Source of the DNA: Shewanella colwelliana ATCC 39565
GTDB lineage: Bacteria; Pseudomonadota; Gammaproteobacteria; Enterobacterales; Shewanellaceae
Direction of reading: 5' to 3'
DNA: 41,632 nucleotides
NCBI RefSeq assembly: GCF_000518705.1
Contig: NZ_KI912480.1
Span: 2,730 to 44,361 of the forward strand
Below are positions 8,535 through 16,887 of this stretch, piece after piece (the stretch's first letter is position 1; every line of letters starts with the position of its first letter). Under the pieces are notes generated by a model. The model was not told the origin of the DNA, did not search any database, and saw only the letters and a program-made list of their open reading frames with translations. The translations under genes were made by a program, and so were the position numbers.

Positions 8535-9774
8535 GCAAGGCATTCGTTTGGCGCGAACGATTGTCTCGCGCCAATAATGCCACAACGCCCATCACCACCA
8601 AGAGCAACAATAAACTACCAACTACCACCCCATTCCAGCCCCACTGATGCCAAAATGGCAATAAAAATGGTCCGCCTAGCGCCGCCCCAAGGTAATAGCT
8701 ACACAGGTAAAGCGCCGTTGCTTTGGCCCTATGTTGCTGCGCTCGCTGAGCCACCCAAGCATTACACACACTGTGAAAGGTGAAGAAACCAAAGCTAGAC
8801 AACAGAAAACCAGCAATAATGGTGCTGCTAGTGTCTATGGTTGTCACTAGACTACCAAGCAACATAACCGATGTTGATAGAACAAACAGCGGTTGACGCC
8901 CCACTCGCGTGACCCATTTTGCCGACCGAAAAGAGGCATAAGTCCCGCTCAGGTAACAGAGAAAAATTAAGGTCACCTCAAAACGTCCCCAGTTAAACGG
9001 CGCTTGCATCAAGTGCAACTGGATATAGCTAAATTGGTTAACCATCACCATAAAAGCGATAGCCCCCAACAAGTAGAGCTTACGCAACGTGCTATCTGAG
9101 AGGTGAGTGGTAAACCCACGCAGATCATCAAAACTTAAGCGTATTTTAGGCTCACGTTCTGCCCTAACTCGGTCGCGGTTTGGCAGTAAAAAATAAACCA
9201 TCAACACCCCTACGGCGCTGATAAACGTTAAGATCATCATCGCCATAGGCCAATCAAGATAGGCCGCCATCGCTCCGCCAATCAAGCGTCCAGCAATCCC
9301 CCCTAAACTGTTTGCCGCGATATATACCGCCCCTGCAGACAATAAAATGGTTTTATCGAGCATATCTTTAAAATAGGCCATCGCAATTGCTGGCACTGCA
9401 GCAAGCAGTACACCTTGCAACAATCGCATCGCGATTAAGCTTGAGAAGCCTTGCAGGCCAACCAAAATCAAGTCCACCAGCACTAAGAGGCCAAGGCTCC
9501 ATAAAAGAGGCTTTCGGCGACCAATCTTGTCTGACATCACGGCATAAAACAGTAATGAAAAGGCCATGGAAAAGCTGGTTACCGACAACAGTAAAGTCGC
9601 ATGTGCAGGCATTACATTAAAATGGGTCGCGATCAGTGGCAGCATTCCTTGCACCACATAGAGGTTGATATACACCACGACCGACGCGAGTGAGAGCCCC
9701 CATATCAACCTATGCTGTAATCGAATATTGCCCTGCATGAATAGCGCACACTTTTCTATTGAGACGATAGACAC
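8524..9774 (-). CDS. MFS transporter, YnfM-like
   Basis: MFS protein of about 416 aa with 12 membrane segments and the motif MSDKIGRRKPLLWS after segment 2. The C-terminal part (YLCSYYLGAALGGP, then HQWGWNGVV) closely resembles E. coli YnfM, a putative efflux protein of unknown substrate. E. coli ynfM also lies beside a divergent LysR gene (ynfL), as here, so the LysR protein next door probably controls it. The longest frame starts with GTG at 9774; an ATG at 9738 is an alternative (404 aa) and neither has a strong ribosome site. The stop lies inside the 3' end of dctD on the other strand. Confidence 0.88.
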   Translation of the reverse strand: MSIVSIEKCALFMQGNIRLQHRLIWGLSLASVVVYINLYVVQGMLPLIATHFNVMPAHATLLLSVTSFSMAFSLLFYAVMSDKIGRRKPLLWSLGLLVLVDLILVGLQGFSSLIAMRLLQGVLLAAVPAIAMAYFKDMLDKTILLSAGAVYIAANSLGGIAGRLIGGAMAAYLDWPMAMMILTFISAVGVLMVYFLLPNRDRVRAEREPKIRLSFDDLRGFTTHLSDSTLRKLYLLGAIAFMVMVNQFSYIQLHLMQAPFNWGRFEVTLIFLCYLSGTYASFRSAKWVTRVGRQPLFVLSTSVMLLGSLVTTIDTSSTIIAGFLLSSFGFFTFHSVCNAWVAQRAQQHRAKATALYLCSYYLGAALGGPFLLPFWHQWGWNGVVVGSLLLLLVVMGVVALLARDNRSRQTNALLTE

Positions 9775-9882
9775 AGGCTACCACTGACATTAACATAACA
9801 AAAATAGATTATTATTATCATGTCCATACAATTTTATTATAGACATGAAACCCATTGCCCTTAGGCAGCAAGGTAAGTGATC

Positions 9883-10773
9883 ATGGACATCAAACAGTTA
9901 AAGCATTTTAGTGCATTGGCGCAAAAAGGCAGCTTCACCTTAGCAGCAAAGCAACTGAGCATGGCCCAACCAGCTTTAAGCCAAAGCATTAAACGTTTGG
10001 AGCAGCACTTAGGGGTCACTCTTGTTAATCGCAATCCGCACTATCGAGGCCAAGATGGTAGCCGTTTAACCTTGACCGCTGAAGGGGTTGCGCTGCAACA
10101 ACACGCGGCACTTATTATCAACCAACTTAAACAGGCTGAAGCACAGATAAGATCGATGGCGAACCTGACTCAAGGCGAAGTACGTATTGCCGTGCCCGGA
10201 ATGCTAGGCTCTTACTACCTGCCATCAAGACTAATGGCTTTCAGACATCAGTATCCAGACTTAAAACTGTCGTTATTTGAAGGTGGAACACGTGACAGTT
10301 TGCGTATGCTACAAAATGAAGAGGTGGATATTGCCATCATTACAGGCCAAGATCTGCAGCCCAATTTTGATAGCCACTTACTGCTGAGCGAACAGATGGT
10401 GGTTGCACTCAGCGATGATCACCCTTTGTCACAGTGTTCAAGCATCACATTGCCGCAGTTTCTGACCCACGAGTTAGTGATGTTTAAGCCTGGCTACTTC
10501 CATCGAGAATGGATGCTCTCTCACGCTAAAAGTTTGGGAATTGAGGTCAATATCGCCTTTGAAACCAACTTAATCAACTTAATCAAACAGGTCGTGTCAC
10601 AAGGCTACGCCATCACCAGCGTATTGGAGATGGTGATAGAAGCCCATGACAAGATTCAAGCTAGGCCGTTTAATCCTGCGGTATTTCTTGATTTACATAT
10701 TGCGTGGAATAAAGAGCGCCCCGTCGGATTAGCCGATAGGGCGTTTGTTGAGTTTCTGATGGCCCATCGTTAA
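9883..10773 (+). CDS. LysR-family regulator, YnfL-like
   Basis: LysR-type transcriptional regulator, 296 aa. The N-terminal winged helix-turn-helix has the typical MDIKQLKHFSALAQKGSFT opening and the recognition helix MAQPALSQSIKRLEQHLG. The inducer-binding domain follows from about residue 90. I choose ATG 9883 because AAGGT lies about nine bases upstream; a GTG at 9877 would be too close to it. It is divergent from the YnfM-like exporter with about 110 bases between them, including an AT-rich stretch (9806-9842) that probably holds the overlapping promoters. The effector is unknown. Confidence 0.92.
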   Translation: MDIKQLKHFSALAQKGSFTLAAKQLSMAQPALSQSIKRLEQHLGVTLVNRNPHYRGQDGSRLTLTAEGVALQQHAALIINQLKQAEAQIRSMANLTQGEVRIAVPGMLGSYYLPSRLMAFRHQYPDLKLSLFEGGTRDSLRMLQNEEVDIAIITGQDLQPNFDSHLLLSEQMVVALSDDHPLSQCSSITLPQFLTHELVMFKPGYFHREWMLSHAKSLGIEVNIAFETNLINLIKQVVSQGYAITSVLEMVIEAHDKIQARPFNPAVFLDLHIAWNKERPVGLADRAFVEFLMAHR

Positions 10774-10782
10774 CCCCAGGGG

Positions 10783-11436
10783 TTAACTCGCATCAGCCTG
10801 CTGCTCAGGCGCCGCGTTGATAAAGGCATCAAGTTGGTGGCAGCTATCCCAAATGCGGCAAATAGTCGGATATGGCGCCAAATCTACATTAAAACGTTTG
10901 GCGTTATAAATTTGCGGAATTAAGCATAAGTCGGCCACCGTCACACTGTCACCAAAGCAATAGCGTCCCGCACAGTGAGCTAACTGCTGCTCTAAGGCAC
11001 TAAACCCTTGCGCTATCCAATGGTGGTACCACTGGTTTTTTGCTTCATCGCTCACTTTTAAGGTGTCACTCAGGTATTGCAGTACCCGTAGATTATTTAA
11101 AGGGTGAATTTCACAGGCAATCGACAACGCTAAGGCTCGAACTGATGCCTTCGCTTGCGTAGTGCTTGGCAACAGCGGCGCTTGTGGGTACTGCTCGTCC
11201 AAATACTCTACAATCGCCATGGATTGCGTTAATACAAAAGCATTGCCATCTTGGTCGCTATCAATAAATGTAGGAACCAACTCCTGTGGATTAAGCGCTG
11301 CATAGCTTTCACTATGTTGCTCACCGCCCCCTTTAACCAGATGAACTGAAATTAACTCTGCATCTAACCCTTTTAAGTTTAATGCGATACGTACACGATA
11401 GGCGGCGCTTGAGCGCCAATAGCCATACAATTTCAT
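10783..11436 (-). CDS. maiA: maleylacetoacetate isomerase MaiA
   Basis: Zeta-class glutathione transferase, 217 aa, that isomerises maleylacetoacetate to fumarylacetoacetate in the homogentisate branch of tyrosine breakdown. The glutathione site motif YWRSSAAYRVRIALN is at residues 6-20, with the catalytic serine pair S9-S10. NPQELVPTF and QSMAIVEYLDE complete the thioredoxin-fold G-site, and the C-terminal helical domain has VTVADLCLIPQIYNAKRF. A GGGAG ribosome site precedes the ATG. It is the last gene of the catabolic series, only 77 bases after fahA, but a strong terminator lies in that gap. Confidence 0.95.
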   Translation of the reverse strand: MKLYGYWRSSAAYRVRIALNLKGLDAELISVHLVKGGGEQHSESYAALNPQELVPTFIDSDQDGNAFVLTQSMAIVEYLDEQYPQAPLLPSTTQAKASVRALALSIACEIHPLNNLRVLQYLSDTLKVSDEAKNQWYHHWIAQGFSALEQQLAHCAGRYCFGDSVTVADLCLIPQIYNAKRFNVDLAPYPTICRIWDSCHQLDAFINAAPEQQADAS

Positions 11437-11461
11437 TCACTGACTCCCTGGTCTATGCTAT

Positions 11462-11492
11462 AAAAAAACGGGGCGACCAAAGGCGCCCCGAC
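11462..11492 (-). terminator. intrinsic terminator after fahA
   Basis: On the minus strand the stem CGGGGCG-CCTTTGGT-CGCCCCG (11490 to 11469) is followed directly by seven T residues. This is a textbook Rho-independent terminator placed between fahA and maiA, leaving about 25 bases before the maiA start. Transcription of maiA therefore needs read-through or a very close promoter. Confidence 0.88.
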
Positions 11493-11513
11493 TTTCCGCT
11501 CTAGCCACTAAGC

Positions 11514-12500
11514 TTAAGCTTTATATTCGACAACCTGTTGATCGATTGCGCCAAATATCGACACCTCGTTTTCATCAAACATTTCGATGCGTACTCTGTC
11601 ACCAAAACGCATAAATGAGGTTGCAGGCTTACCCTCTGCAATGGTCTCTAACATACGAATTTCTGCCAAACAGCTCGAACCTGCACTACGGTCATAGTTT
11701 GAAATCGTACCAGAACCAATAATGGCACCTGCACCTAATGGACGTGTTTTAGTAAAATGCGAAATCAACTGGCTAAAGTCGAACGTCATATCGACGCCGC
11801 AATTAGGACGACCAAACAACTCACTGTTTAGGTGTGTCACTAAGGGTAAGTGAACCTTAGAATCTTGCCATTTATCGCCAAGCTCATCAGGCGTTACCGC
11901 AACAGGTGAGAAGCTACTCGATGGCTTAGACTGGAAAAAGCCAAAGCCTTTTGCTAACTCACCTGGGATCAAATTACGCAGTGATACATCGTTCACTAAC
12001 ATGATCAGCTTGATATGTTTATGGGCATTTTCAACCGACACGCCCATAGGCACATCATCGGTGATCACTGCCACTTCTGACTCAAAATCTATGCCCCATT
12101 CTTCACTTGCTAACTCAATGTCAGCCTTTGGTGCAATAAAACAATCGGAGCCACCTTGGTAAACTAATGGGTCGGTCCAAAATGTTTCTGGCATCTCAGC
12201 ATTACGTGCCTTACGCACTAATTCAACATGATTAACATAGGCACTGCCATCGGCCCATTGATAAGCACGTGGAAGCGGTGATAAACATTTAGTTTCATCA
12301 AAATCTACCGCGTTATCGAGTTGACCGTCATTAAGGGCTTCATAAAGCTCTTGTAGCTGAGGTTGTAGCAAATCCCACGCATCAATAAGTTGCTGCATAG
12401 TATGGGCAATGGCTGGCACTGCTACCGTTTTGGTTAAATCTTTACTCACAAGCATGAGCTGGCCATCACGACGACCATTGTTATAACTTGCTAACTTCAT
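11514..12500 (-). CDS. fahA: fumarylacetoacetase-family hydrolase FahA
   Basis: Fumarylacetoacetate hydrolase, which splits fumarylacetoacetate to fumarate and acetoacetate, the last step of tyrosine catabolism. I start at ATG 12500 (328 aa, MKLASYNNGRRDG), five bases after AGGAG; the frame stays open 20 codons further upstream but without such a site. The C-terminal FAH fold is visible in DFESEVAVITDDVP (metal-binding acidic residues), VNDVSLRNLIP and GAGAIIGSGTISNYDRS. It is of the short bacterial type, about 90 residues shorter than the eukaryotic enzyme. A TyrR-box-like site lies about 150 bases upstream and a terminator follows the stop. Confidence 0.94.
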   Translation of the reverse strand: MKLASYNNGRRDGQLMLVSKDLTKTVAVPAIAHTMQQLIDAWDLLQPQLQELYEALNDGQLDNAVDFDETKCLSPLPRAYQWADGSAYVNHVELVRKARNAEMPETFWTDPLVYQGGSDCFIAPKADIELASEEWGIDFESEVAVITDDVPMGVSVENAHKHIKLIMLVNDVSLRNLIPGELAKGFGFFQSKPSSSFSPVAVTPDELGDKWQDSKVHLPLVTHLNSELFGRPNCGVDMTFDFSQLISHFTKTRPLGAGAIIGSGTISNYDRSAGSSCLAEIRMLETIAEGKPATSFMRFGDRVRIEMFDENEVSIFGAIDQQVVEYKA

Positions 12501-12651
12501 ACCGACTCCTATCGCAATCTGTTCAATGTGTTGCTCAATAACGCCATCGCGGCACAGCAATCCACTCGTTAATGGGCATAGAAATACCCTATGGCTCCCA
12601 AGATAGGAATAGCGTGACCTGAATCACATTACCTTGTGCAACCACTCTTTT

Positions 12652-12669
12652 TGTAAACTTATCATTACA
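12652..12669. promoter_or_regulatory. TyrR box candidate upstream of fahA
   Basis: TGTAAACTTATCATTACA fits the TyrR consensus TGTAAA-N6-TTTACA with one mismatch, and has the essential G and C at positions 2 and 17. It lies between tyrR and fahA, about 150 bases before the fahA start, and tyrR is the adjacent gene. Confidence 0.75.
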
Positions 12670-12747
12670 TCCGGGGTTTTCCACCGATATCAGTACAATG
12701 TGGACTTTATCCGCCTAAAAATACGCCACTATACTGGCAATCTGCTG

Positions 12748-14292
12748 TTACATCCCTTTTTGCTTGCTGATCTTATACTCTCTAAGCTTATTCGCAATTG
12801 CGGTATGGGATACGCCCAGTTTTTTGGCTAATTGTCGCGTGCTGGGATAAGCCGGATATAAACGTCTGAGCAGGCTCGCCTCAAACTGTTTCATCGCTTG
12901 ATCTAAGCTGCCCTCAAACTGGTGATCGAAATAACCAAAACCTTCTGCATAAGAGGGTAACTTTAATTGCTCAACCGTTAGTTCAGCAGAGCCATCCCAC
13001 ATTGATACCGCTCTAAATATGGCATTTTTTAACTGTCTGACATTGCCGGGCCAGGCATAGCTCAAAAGGTGCTCACGACAAGGCGCTGAGATCCGGCGAA
13101 TAGGAATAGATAACTGCTGACTATAGTGCTCTAGGAACATCTCTGTCAGTGGGATCACATCGACCTTACGATCTCGCAAGCTTGGCATGTGGAAACTGAG
13201 CACATGAATGCGATAGTAAAGATCTTCTCTAAACTCACCTGTCTGACATAACTCGGCCAAGTTTTTCTGAGTTGAGCAGATAATGCGGACATCGGAACGC
13301 ACCTCAACATCGCCTCCCACACGCCTAAAGGTGCCATCTTGCAGTAACCTTAACAGTTTCACCTGTGCCGCTTTCGACATCTCGGCAATTCCATCTAAAA
13401 AGACAGTACCGCCCTTGGCTTCCTCAAAAAATCCACGTTTGACCACTTCACCGCCACTCACATAACCAAACAACTCCTCTTCAGCAGCACTGTCAGGCAT
13501 CGCCGCGCAGTTGATGGCAATAAATGGATGTTCACGTCGCATGCTCGCATCATGGCAAGCTCTGGCCATTAACTCTTTACCTGTGCCAGTTTCCCCAGTG
13601 ATCAACAACGGGGCATCAAGCTGTGCCATACGCTGCGCCTGCACCAAGACCTCTTTCATCTTGTCACTAACGGCCAGCACATTCTCAAAACCTGTGGTTT
13701 GATTTTGAAGGGCATTAAACTGCTTACCTACACGAGCAGGAGATTTAAGCGATACCACCGCACCAGCAAGGATCGTTTTATCGTTCTCATCAGGCAGATA
13801 GATAGGTAACATTTCGGCAAGGTATTCACTCTGGCCAATATTGACGCGAGTGGCTTGTGCCAGCACTAAAGGTTCACTTAACCAACGTGCAAAGTTGAAC
13901 CCTTGTACCCAATGGTTCAGCGGCTCCTCTAACACTTCATGCTCAGCCATTCCCAACGTCATTACCGCAGACTCATTGATAATGCGAATGCGTCCTTTGA
14001 TGTCGATGGAAAATACCGAATCTGGCAGGGTTTTTAATAAGGTTTTTAAAGCGTAATGTTCTTGTTCAGACGGCATAAATGACACAGTTCGCACGTCATG
14101 AACGGCTTCCACCTTTCTGATCAGCGGCAAGAGTTCACTGAGTACATCAAAGTTTACTTCAGCAAACTGCAGGTAGAGGAATCCTTGGTTACTGGCATCA
14201 ATCGCAATCAGATTAATCCCGTAGCCTTCTAGAATCTCCAGAATATCTTTTGCTAGACCCACACGGTCGATGCAACTTACTTCTAAGCGCAT
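12748..14292 (-). CDS. tyrR: aromatic amino acid regulator TyrR
   Basis: TyrR/PhhR-type regulator, 514 aa (E. coli TyrR 513). Domains in order: ACT domain (about 1-72), PAS domain (about 78-145), AAA+ domain (about 205-430) and a C-terminal TyrR-type helix-turn-helix (YPSTRQLAKKLGVSHTAIANKLREY), almost identical to the E. coli one. Walker A is GETGTGKE (233-240). The GAFTGA loop is absent (LFGYVSGGEVVKRG instead), as in other sigma-70-dependent TyrR proteins. Walker B reads VFLDGIAEM: the catalytic Glu after Asp300 is Gly (codon GGA). It lies between phhB and fahA and probably controls both sides through TyrR boxes. Confidence 0.95.
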   Translation of the reverse strand: MRLEVSCIDRVGLAKDILEILEGYGINLIAIDASNQGFLYLQFAEVNFDVLSELLPLIRKVEAVHDVRTVSFMPSEQEHYALKTLLKTLPDSVFSIDIKGRIRIINESAVMTLGMAEHEVLEEPLNHWVQGFNFARWLSEPLVLAQATRVNIGQSEYLAEMLPIYLPDENDKTILAGAVVSLKSPARVGKQFNALQNQTTGFENVLAVSDKMKEVLVQAQRMAQLDAPLLITGETGTGKELMARACHDASMRREHPFIAINCAAMPDSAAEEELFGYVSGGEVVKRGFFEEAKGGTVFLDGIAEMSKAAQVKLLRLLQDGTFRRVGGDVEVRSDVRIICSTQKNLAELCQTGEFREDLYYRIHVLSFHMPSLRDRKVDVIPLTEMFLEHYSQQLSIPIRRISAPCREHLLSYAWPGNVRQLKNAIFRAVSMWDGSAELTVEQLKLPSYAEGFGYFDHQFEGSLDQAMKQFEASLLRRLYPAYPSTRQLAKKLGVSHTAIANKLREYKISKQKGM

Positions 14293-14420
14293 ACAGCTAT
14301 CGTCCCTTTTATTATTTTTAACTTCATCGTTTTTGGGAATATCTCACCAACACGGCAAGTGGCCGAGTGATAATATTGGCGTCGATAAATCGCCTATACG
14401 TTAGTGTGTTCTGATAATTG

Positions 14421-14438
14421 TGGCAAGAGTTGTTTACA
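14421..14438. promoter_or_regulatory. weak TyrR box candidate upstream of tyrR
   Basis: TGGCAAGAGTTGTTTACA has a perfect right arm (TTTACA), a poor left arm and the conserved G and C at positions 2 and 17. It lies about 130 bases before the tyrR start, after the phhB terminator, where autoregulation would need a site. Weak by sequence alone. Confidence 0.4.
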
Positions 14439-14456
14439 GCTGAAAGTGATTCAAAT

Positions 14457-14496
14457 AAAAAAATCAGCGCTATAGTTATACTATAACGCTGATTTT
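14457..14496 (-). terminator. intrinsic terminator after phhB
   Basis: AAAATCAGCGCTATAGT (14460-14476) pairs with ACTATAACGCTGATTTT (14480-14496) over 17 positions with a single mismatch and a three-base loop. On the minus strand a run of seven T residues follows. It starts 13 bases after the phhB stop and separates phhAB from tyrR. Confidence 0.88.
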
Positions 14497-14509
14497 ATTA
14501 GTTTAAATT

Positions 14510-14848
14510 CTAGTCTAACAACTGGTCTGTTTTGGCCGCCATAATGAAATCGTTGCGGTGTAATCCCTTAATCGAATGAGACCACCAGGTCACCGTCACC
14601 TTGCCCCATTCGGTTAAAATCCCAGGGTGGTGAAACTCTTCCTCAGCTAAATCCGCCAACTTGTTGGTAAATGCCATCGCCAACTTAAAGTTTTTAAATT
14701 TATACACACGCTCTAACTGCATAATGCCATCACGCACTTCCACGCCCCAATCAGGAATTAGGCGGATAAGTTCTGCCAACTCACTGTCACTGACTTTCGG
14801 TGCATCGGCTTGGCAAGCTTCGCATTTCATTTGTGCTAATTCAGTCAT
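14510..14848 (-). CDS. phhB: pterin-4a-carbinolamine dehydratase PhhB
   Basis: Small 112-aa enzyme that dehydrates 4a-hydroxytetrahydrobiopterin, regenerating the pterin cofactor used by PhhA. The active-site signature EEEFHHPGI (His73, His74) and VTVTWWSH (His91) are intact. The N-terminal extension MKCEACQ has a Cys pair, common in gammaproteobacterial forms. An AAGGATG ribosome site precedes the ATG. It lies 20 bases after phhA, so the two are one operon, closed by a strong terminator. Confidence 0.96.
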   Translation of the reverse strand: MTELAQMKCEACQADAPKVSDSELAELIRLIPDWGVEVRDGIMQLERVYKFKNFKLAMAFTNKLADLAEEEFHHPGILTEWGKVTVTWWSHSIKGLHRNDFIMAAKTDQLLD

Positions 14849-14868
14849 ACTTCATCCTTATAACTTGT

Positions 14869-15666
14869 TTAACTGGCTTTGGATTTTGGCTCAAATAGCG
14901 GCGCATGCAACCCAAGCTCTCGGGCCTTTGTGACAGCAGCCATGATATCCATTTTAACGATTTCATCTAGATAATCTATTGATTCAATTGCATAGTACAC
15001 AGGTTGCATAATATCTATTCGATAAGGCGTGCGTAAGATATCAACCAGATCAAAGGGTTTAATTAACGGGGCATCGCTCATGGCGTAAAGCGTTTCGCCT
15101 GGTGAGCTCAAAATCCCGCCGCCATATATCTTCAATTCATTTTGACGATTACGGATCAAACCAAACTCAACCGTAAACCAGTAAAGTCTAGCTAAAAATA
15201 CCCGCTCCTCTTTCGAGGCGGCCAAGCCTAGTTTGCCGTATTGGTGAGAAAATCGTGCAAACGAGTCATTAGTTAACAGCGGGCAATGTCCAAATATCTC
15301 ATGAAAGATATCGGGCTCTTGCAGGTAATCGAACTCCTCTTTACTGCGTATAAACGTCGCCACAGGAAACTCTTTATTGGCGAGTAGCTGGAAGAACTTC
15401 TCGAAAGAGATCAAAGCTGGCACGCCAGCCGTTTTCCAACCCGTCGCAGCGTGTAACACTTGGTCTATCTCACTAAGCTGAGGGATGCGGTCACGTGGTA
15501 AGGAGAGATCCGCTAACCCATTCAGGTAAGCATCACAGGCAAACTGGCCTAAATTACCTTGTTGTCTGTCGTATAGTGCCTGCCAAATTTCATGCTCATT
15601 TTGAGGATATTCAATATATCCACTGCTATCAGGTAATCTTGCCTGATACGCTGTTTGCTTGCTCAT
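14869..15666 (-). CDS. phhA: phenylalanine 4-monooxygenase PhhA
   Basis: Iron- and pterin-dependent phenylalanine hydroxylase, which converts Phe to Tyr as the entry to the catabolic route. I start at the ATG at 15666 (265 aa, MSKQTAYQARLPDSSGY), close to the 262-aa Pseudomonas enzyme; an ATG at 15702 would add 12 unrelated residues. Neither has a clear ribosome site. The iron ligands are His122 and His127 in DIFHEIFGHCPLL and Glu167 in YWFTVEFGLI. Only the catalytic core is present, without the regulatory domain of animal enzymes. A TyrR box lies about 105 bases upstream. Confidence 0.95.
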   Translation of the reverse strand: MSKQTAYQARLPDSSGYIEYPQNEHEIWQALYDRQQGNLGQFACDAYLNGLADLSLPRDRIPQLSEIDQVLHAATGWKTAGVPALISFEKFFQLLANKEFPVATFIRSKEEFDYLQEPDIFHEIFGHCPLLTNDSFARFSHQYGKLGLAASKEERVFLARLYWFTVEFGLIRNRQNELKIYGGGILSSPGETLYAMSDAPLIKPFDLVDILRTPYRIDIMQPVYYAIESIDYLDEIVKMDIMAAVTKARELGLHAPLFEPKSKAS

Positions 15667-15770
15667 AATAAATACAACACAATTGACTGTTCCTAACTCC
15701 ATATTTGACCAAACGCGTCATTTTGTTAACAGGATCACACTTTATAGTTGCCTCTGGCGCACCCAAGTTA

Positions 15771-15788
15771 TGTAACTTAAAATTTACA
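15771..15788. promoter_or_regulatory. TyrR box upstream of phhAB
   Basis: TGTAACTTAAAATTTACA matches the TyrR consensus TGTAAA-N6-TTTACA with one mismatch and exact N6 spacing. It lies in the 297-base region between phhA and the divergent galU, about 105 bases before the phhA start and 175 before galU. Control of phhAB is by far the more likely target. Confidence 0.78.
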
Positions 15789-15963
15789 TTTAGTGGGCGC
15801 TAAATGTTAAATCTCTACAATTTCAACTAACTAACGACTGTAACGAAATAGGCGCACAATGACTAAAATTGCACCTTTCTCTACTTAAGCTTCAGTTTAA
15901 AATGGCTTTTCAGTTGTTTTTTATTAGAATGAGGGAACATTTACCTGCCGCATTAGGACTAGG

Positions 15964-16887
15964 ATGAAACACCATAAGATCCGTAAAGCTGTTATCCCCG
16001 TCGCAGGACTCGGTACGCGCATGCTTCCTGCGACCAAAGCCATACCCAAAGAGATGCTCCCAGTCGTCGACAGACCGTTAATTCAATACGTGGTTAATGA
16101 AGCCATTGCGGCGGGTATCAATGAGATCGTGCTCGTGACACATGCGAGTAAAAACTCAATCGAAAACCATTTTGACTCAAGTTTTGAGCTAGAAGCACAA
16201 CTTGAACGACGGGTTAAAAGACAATTACTTGCTGAAGTGCAAGCCATTTGCCCTGCTAATGTCACCGTAATAAGCGTAAGGCAATCTCAAGCAAAAGGCC
16301 TTGGCCACGCTATATTATGCGCACAAAAGGTCGTCGGGGATGAGCCATTTGCCGTTCTTCTTCCCGATGTCATTATCGACGAAGCCAGCTGTGACCTAAC
16401 CCATGATAATCTCGCAGATATGGTTACCCGCTTCGATCAAACTGAAGTAGGCCAAATCATGGTTGAAGGTGTCCCCCATCATTGCGTCAATCAATACGGT
16501 ATTGCCGATGTCAATGGCCACGCCCTGCAACCTGGCGAGTCACAACCCATTATTGCCTTGGTGGAAAAGCCAGATATTGATGATGCGCCCTCTAACCTAG
16601 CGGTCGTGGGACGCTATATTCTCCCCAAAGCCATTTGGCCATTACTGGCTAAAACCCCAGCAGGGGCTGGTGATGAGATACAACTCACCGATGCGATTAC
16701 CATGCTCATGGACACAGTGCCAGTAAATGCTTACTACATGAAGGGCAAGAGCCACGATTGCGGTAACAAGCAAGGTTATATGCAAGCCAGTGTTGAGCAT
16801 GCCTTGCGCCACCATGAGATTGGCGAAGACTTTAAGCAGTACCTAACAGACTTAGTAAAGAAAATTAATCAGGAAGATAATGCATGA
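15964..16887 (+). CDS. galU: UTP-glucose-1-phosphate uridylyltransferase GalU
   Basis: Makes UDP-glucose from UTP and glucose-1-phosphate, 307 aa. The nucleotide-binding signature AGLGTRMLPATKAIPKEMLP is at residues 14-33, with the conserved Lys and Arg. Other family marks are QAKGLGHAI, FAVLLPDVI and VEKPDIDDAPSNLAVVGRYIL. A purine-rich AGGACTAGG stretch precedes the start. Its stop overlaps the galE start by four bases (ATGA), so the two are translated together and supply UDP-glucose and UDP-galactose for surface polysaccharide. Confidence 0.97.
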   Translation: MKHHKIRKAVIPVAGLGTRMLPATKAIPKEMLPVVDRPLIQYVVNEAIAAGINEIVLVTHASKNSIENHFDSSFELEAQLERRVKRQLLAEVQAICPANVTVISVRQSQAKGLGHAILCAQKVVGDEPFAVLLPDVIIDEASCDLTHDNLADMVTRFDQTEVGQIMVEGVPHHCVNQYGIADVNGHALQPGESQPIIALVEKPDIDDAPSNLAVVGRYILPKAIWPLLAKTPAGAGDEIQLTDAITMLMDTVPVNAYYMKGKSHDCGNKQGYMQASVEHALRHHEIGEDFKQYLTDLVKKINQEDNA

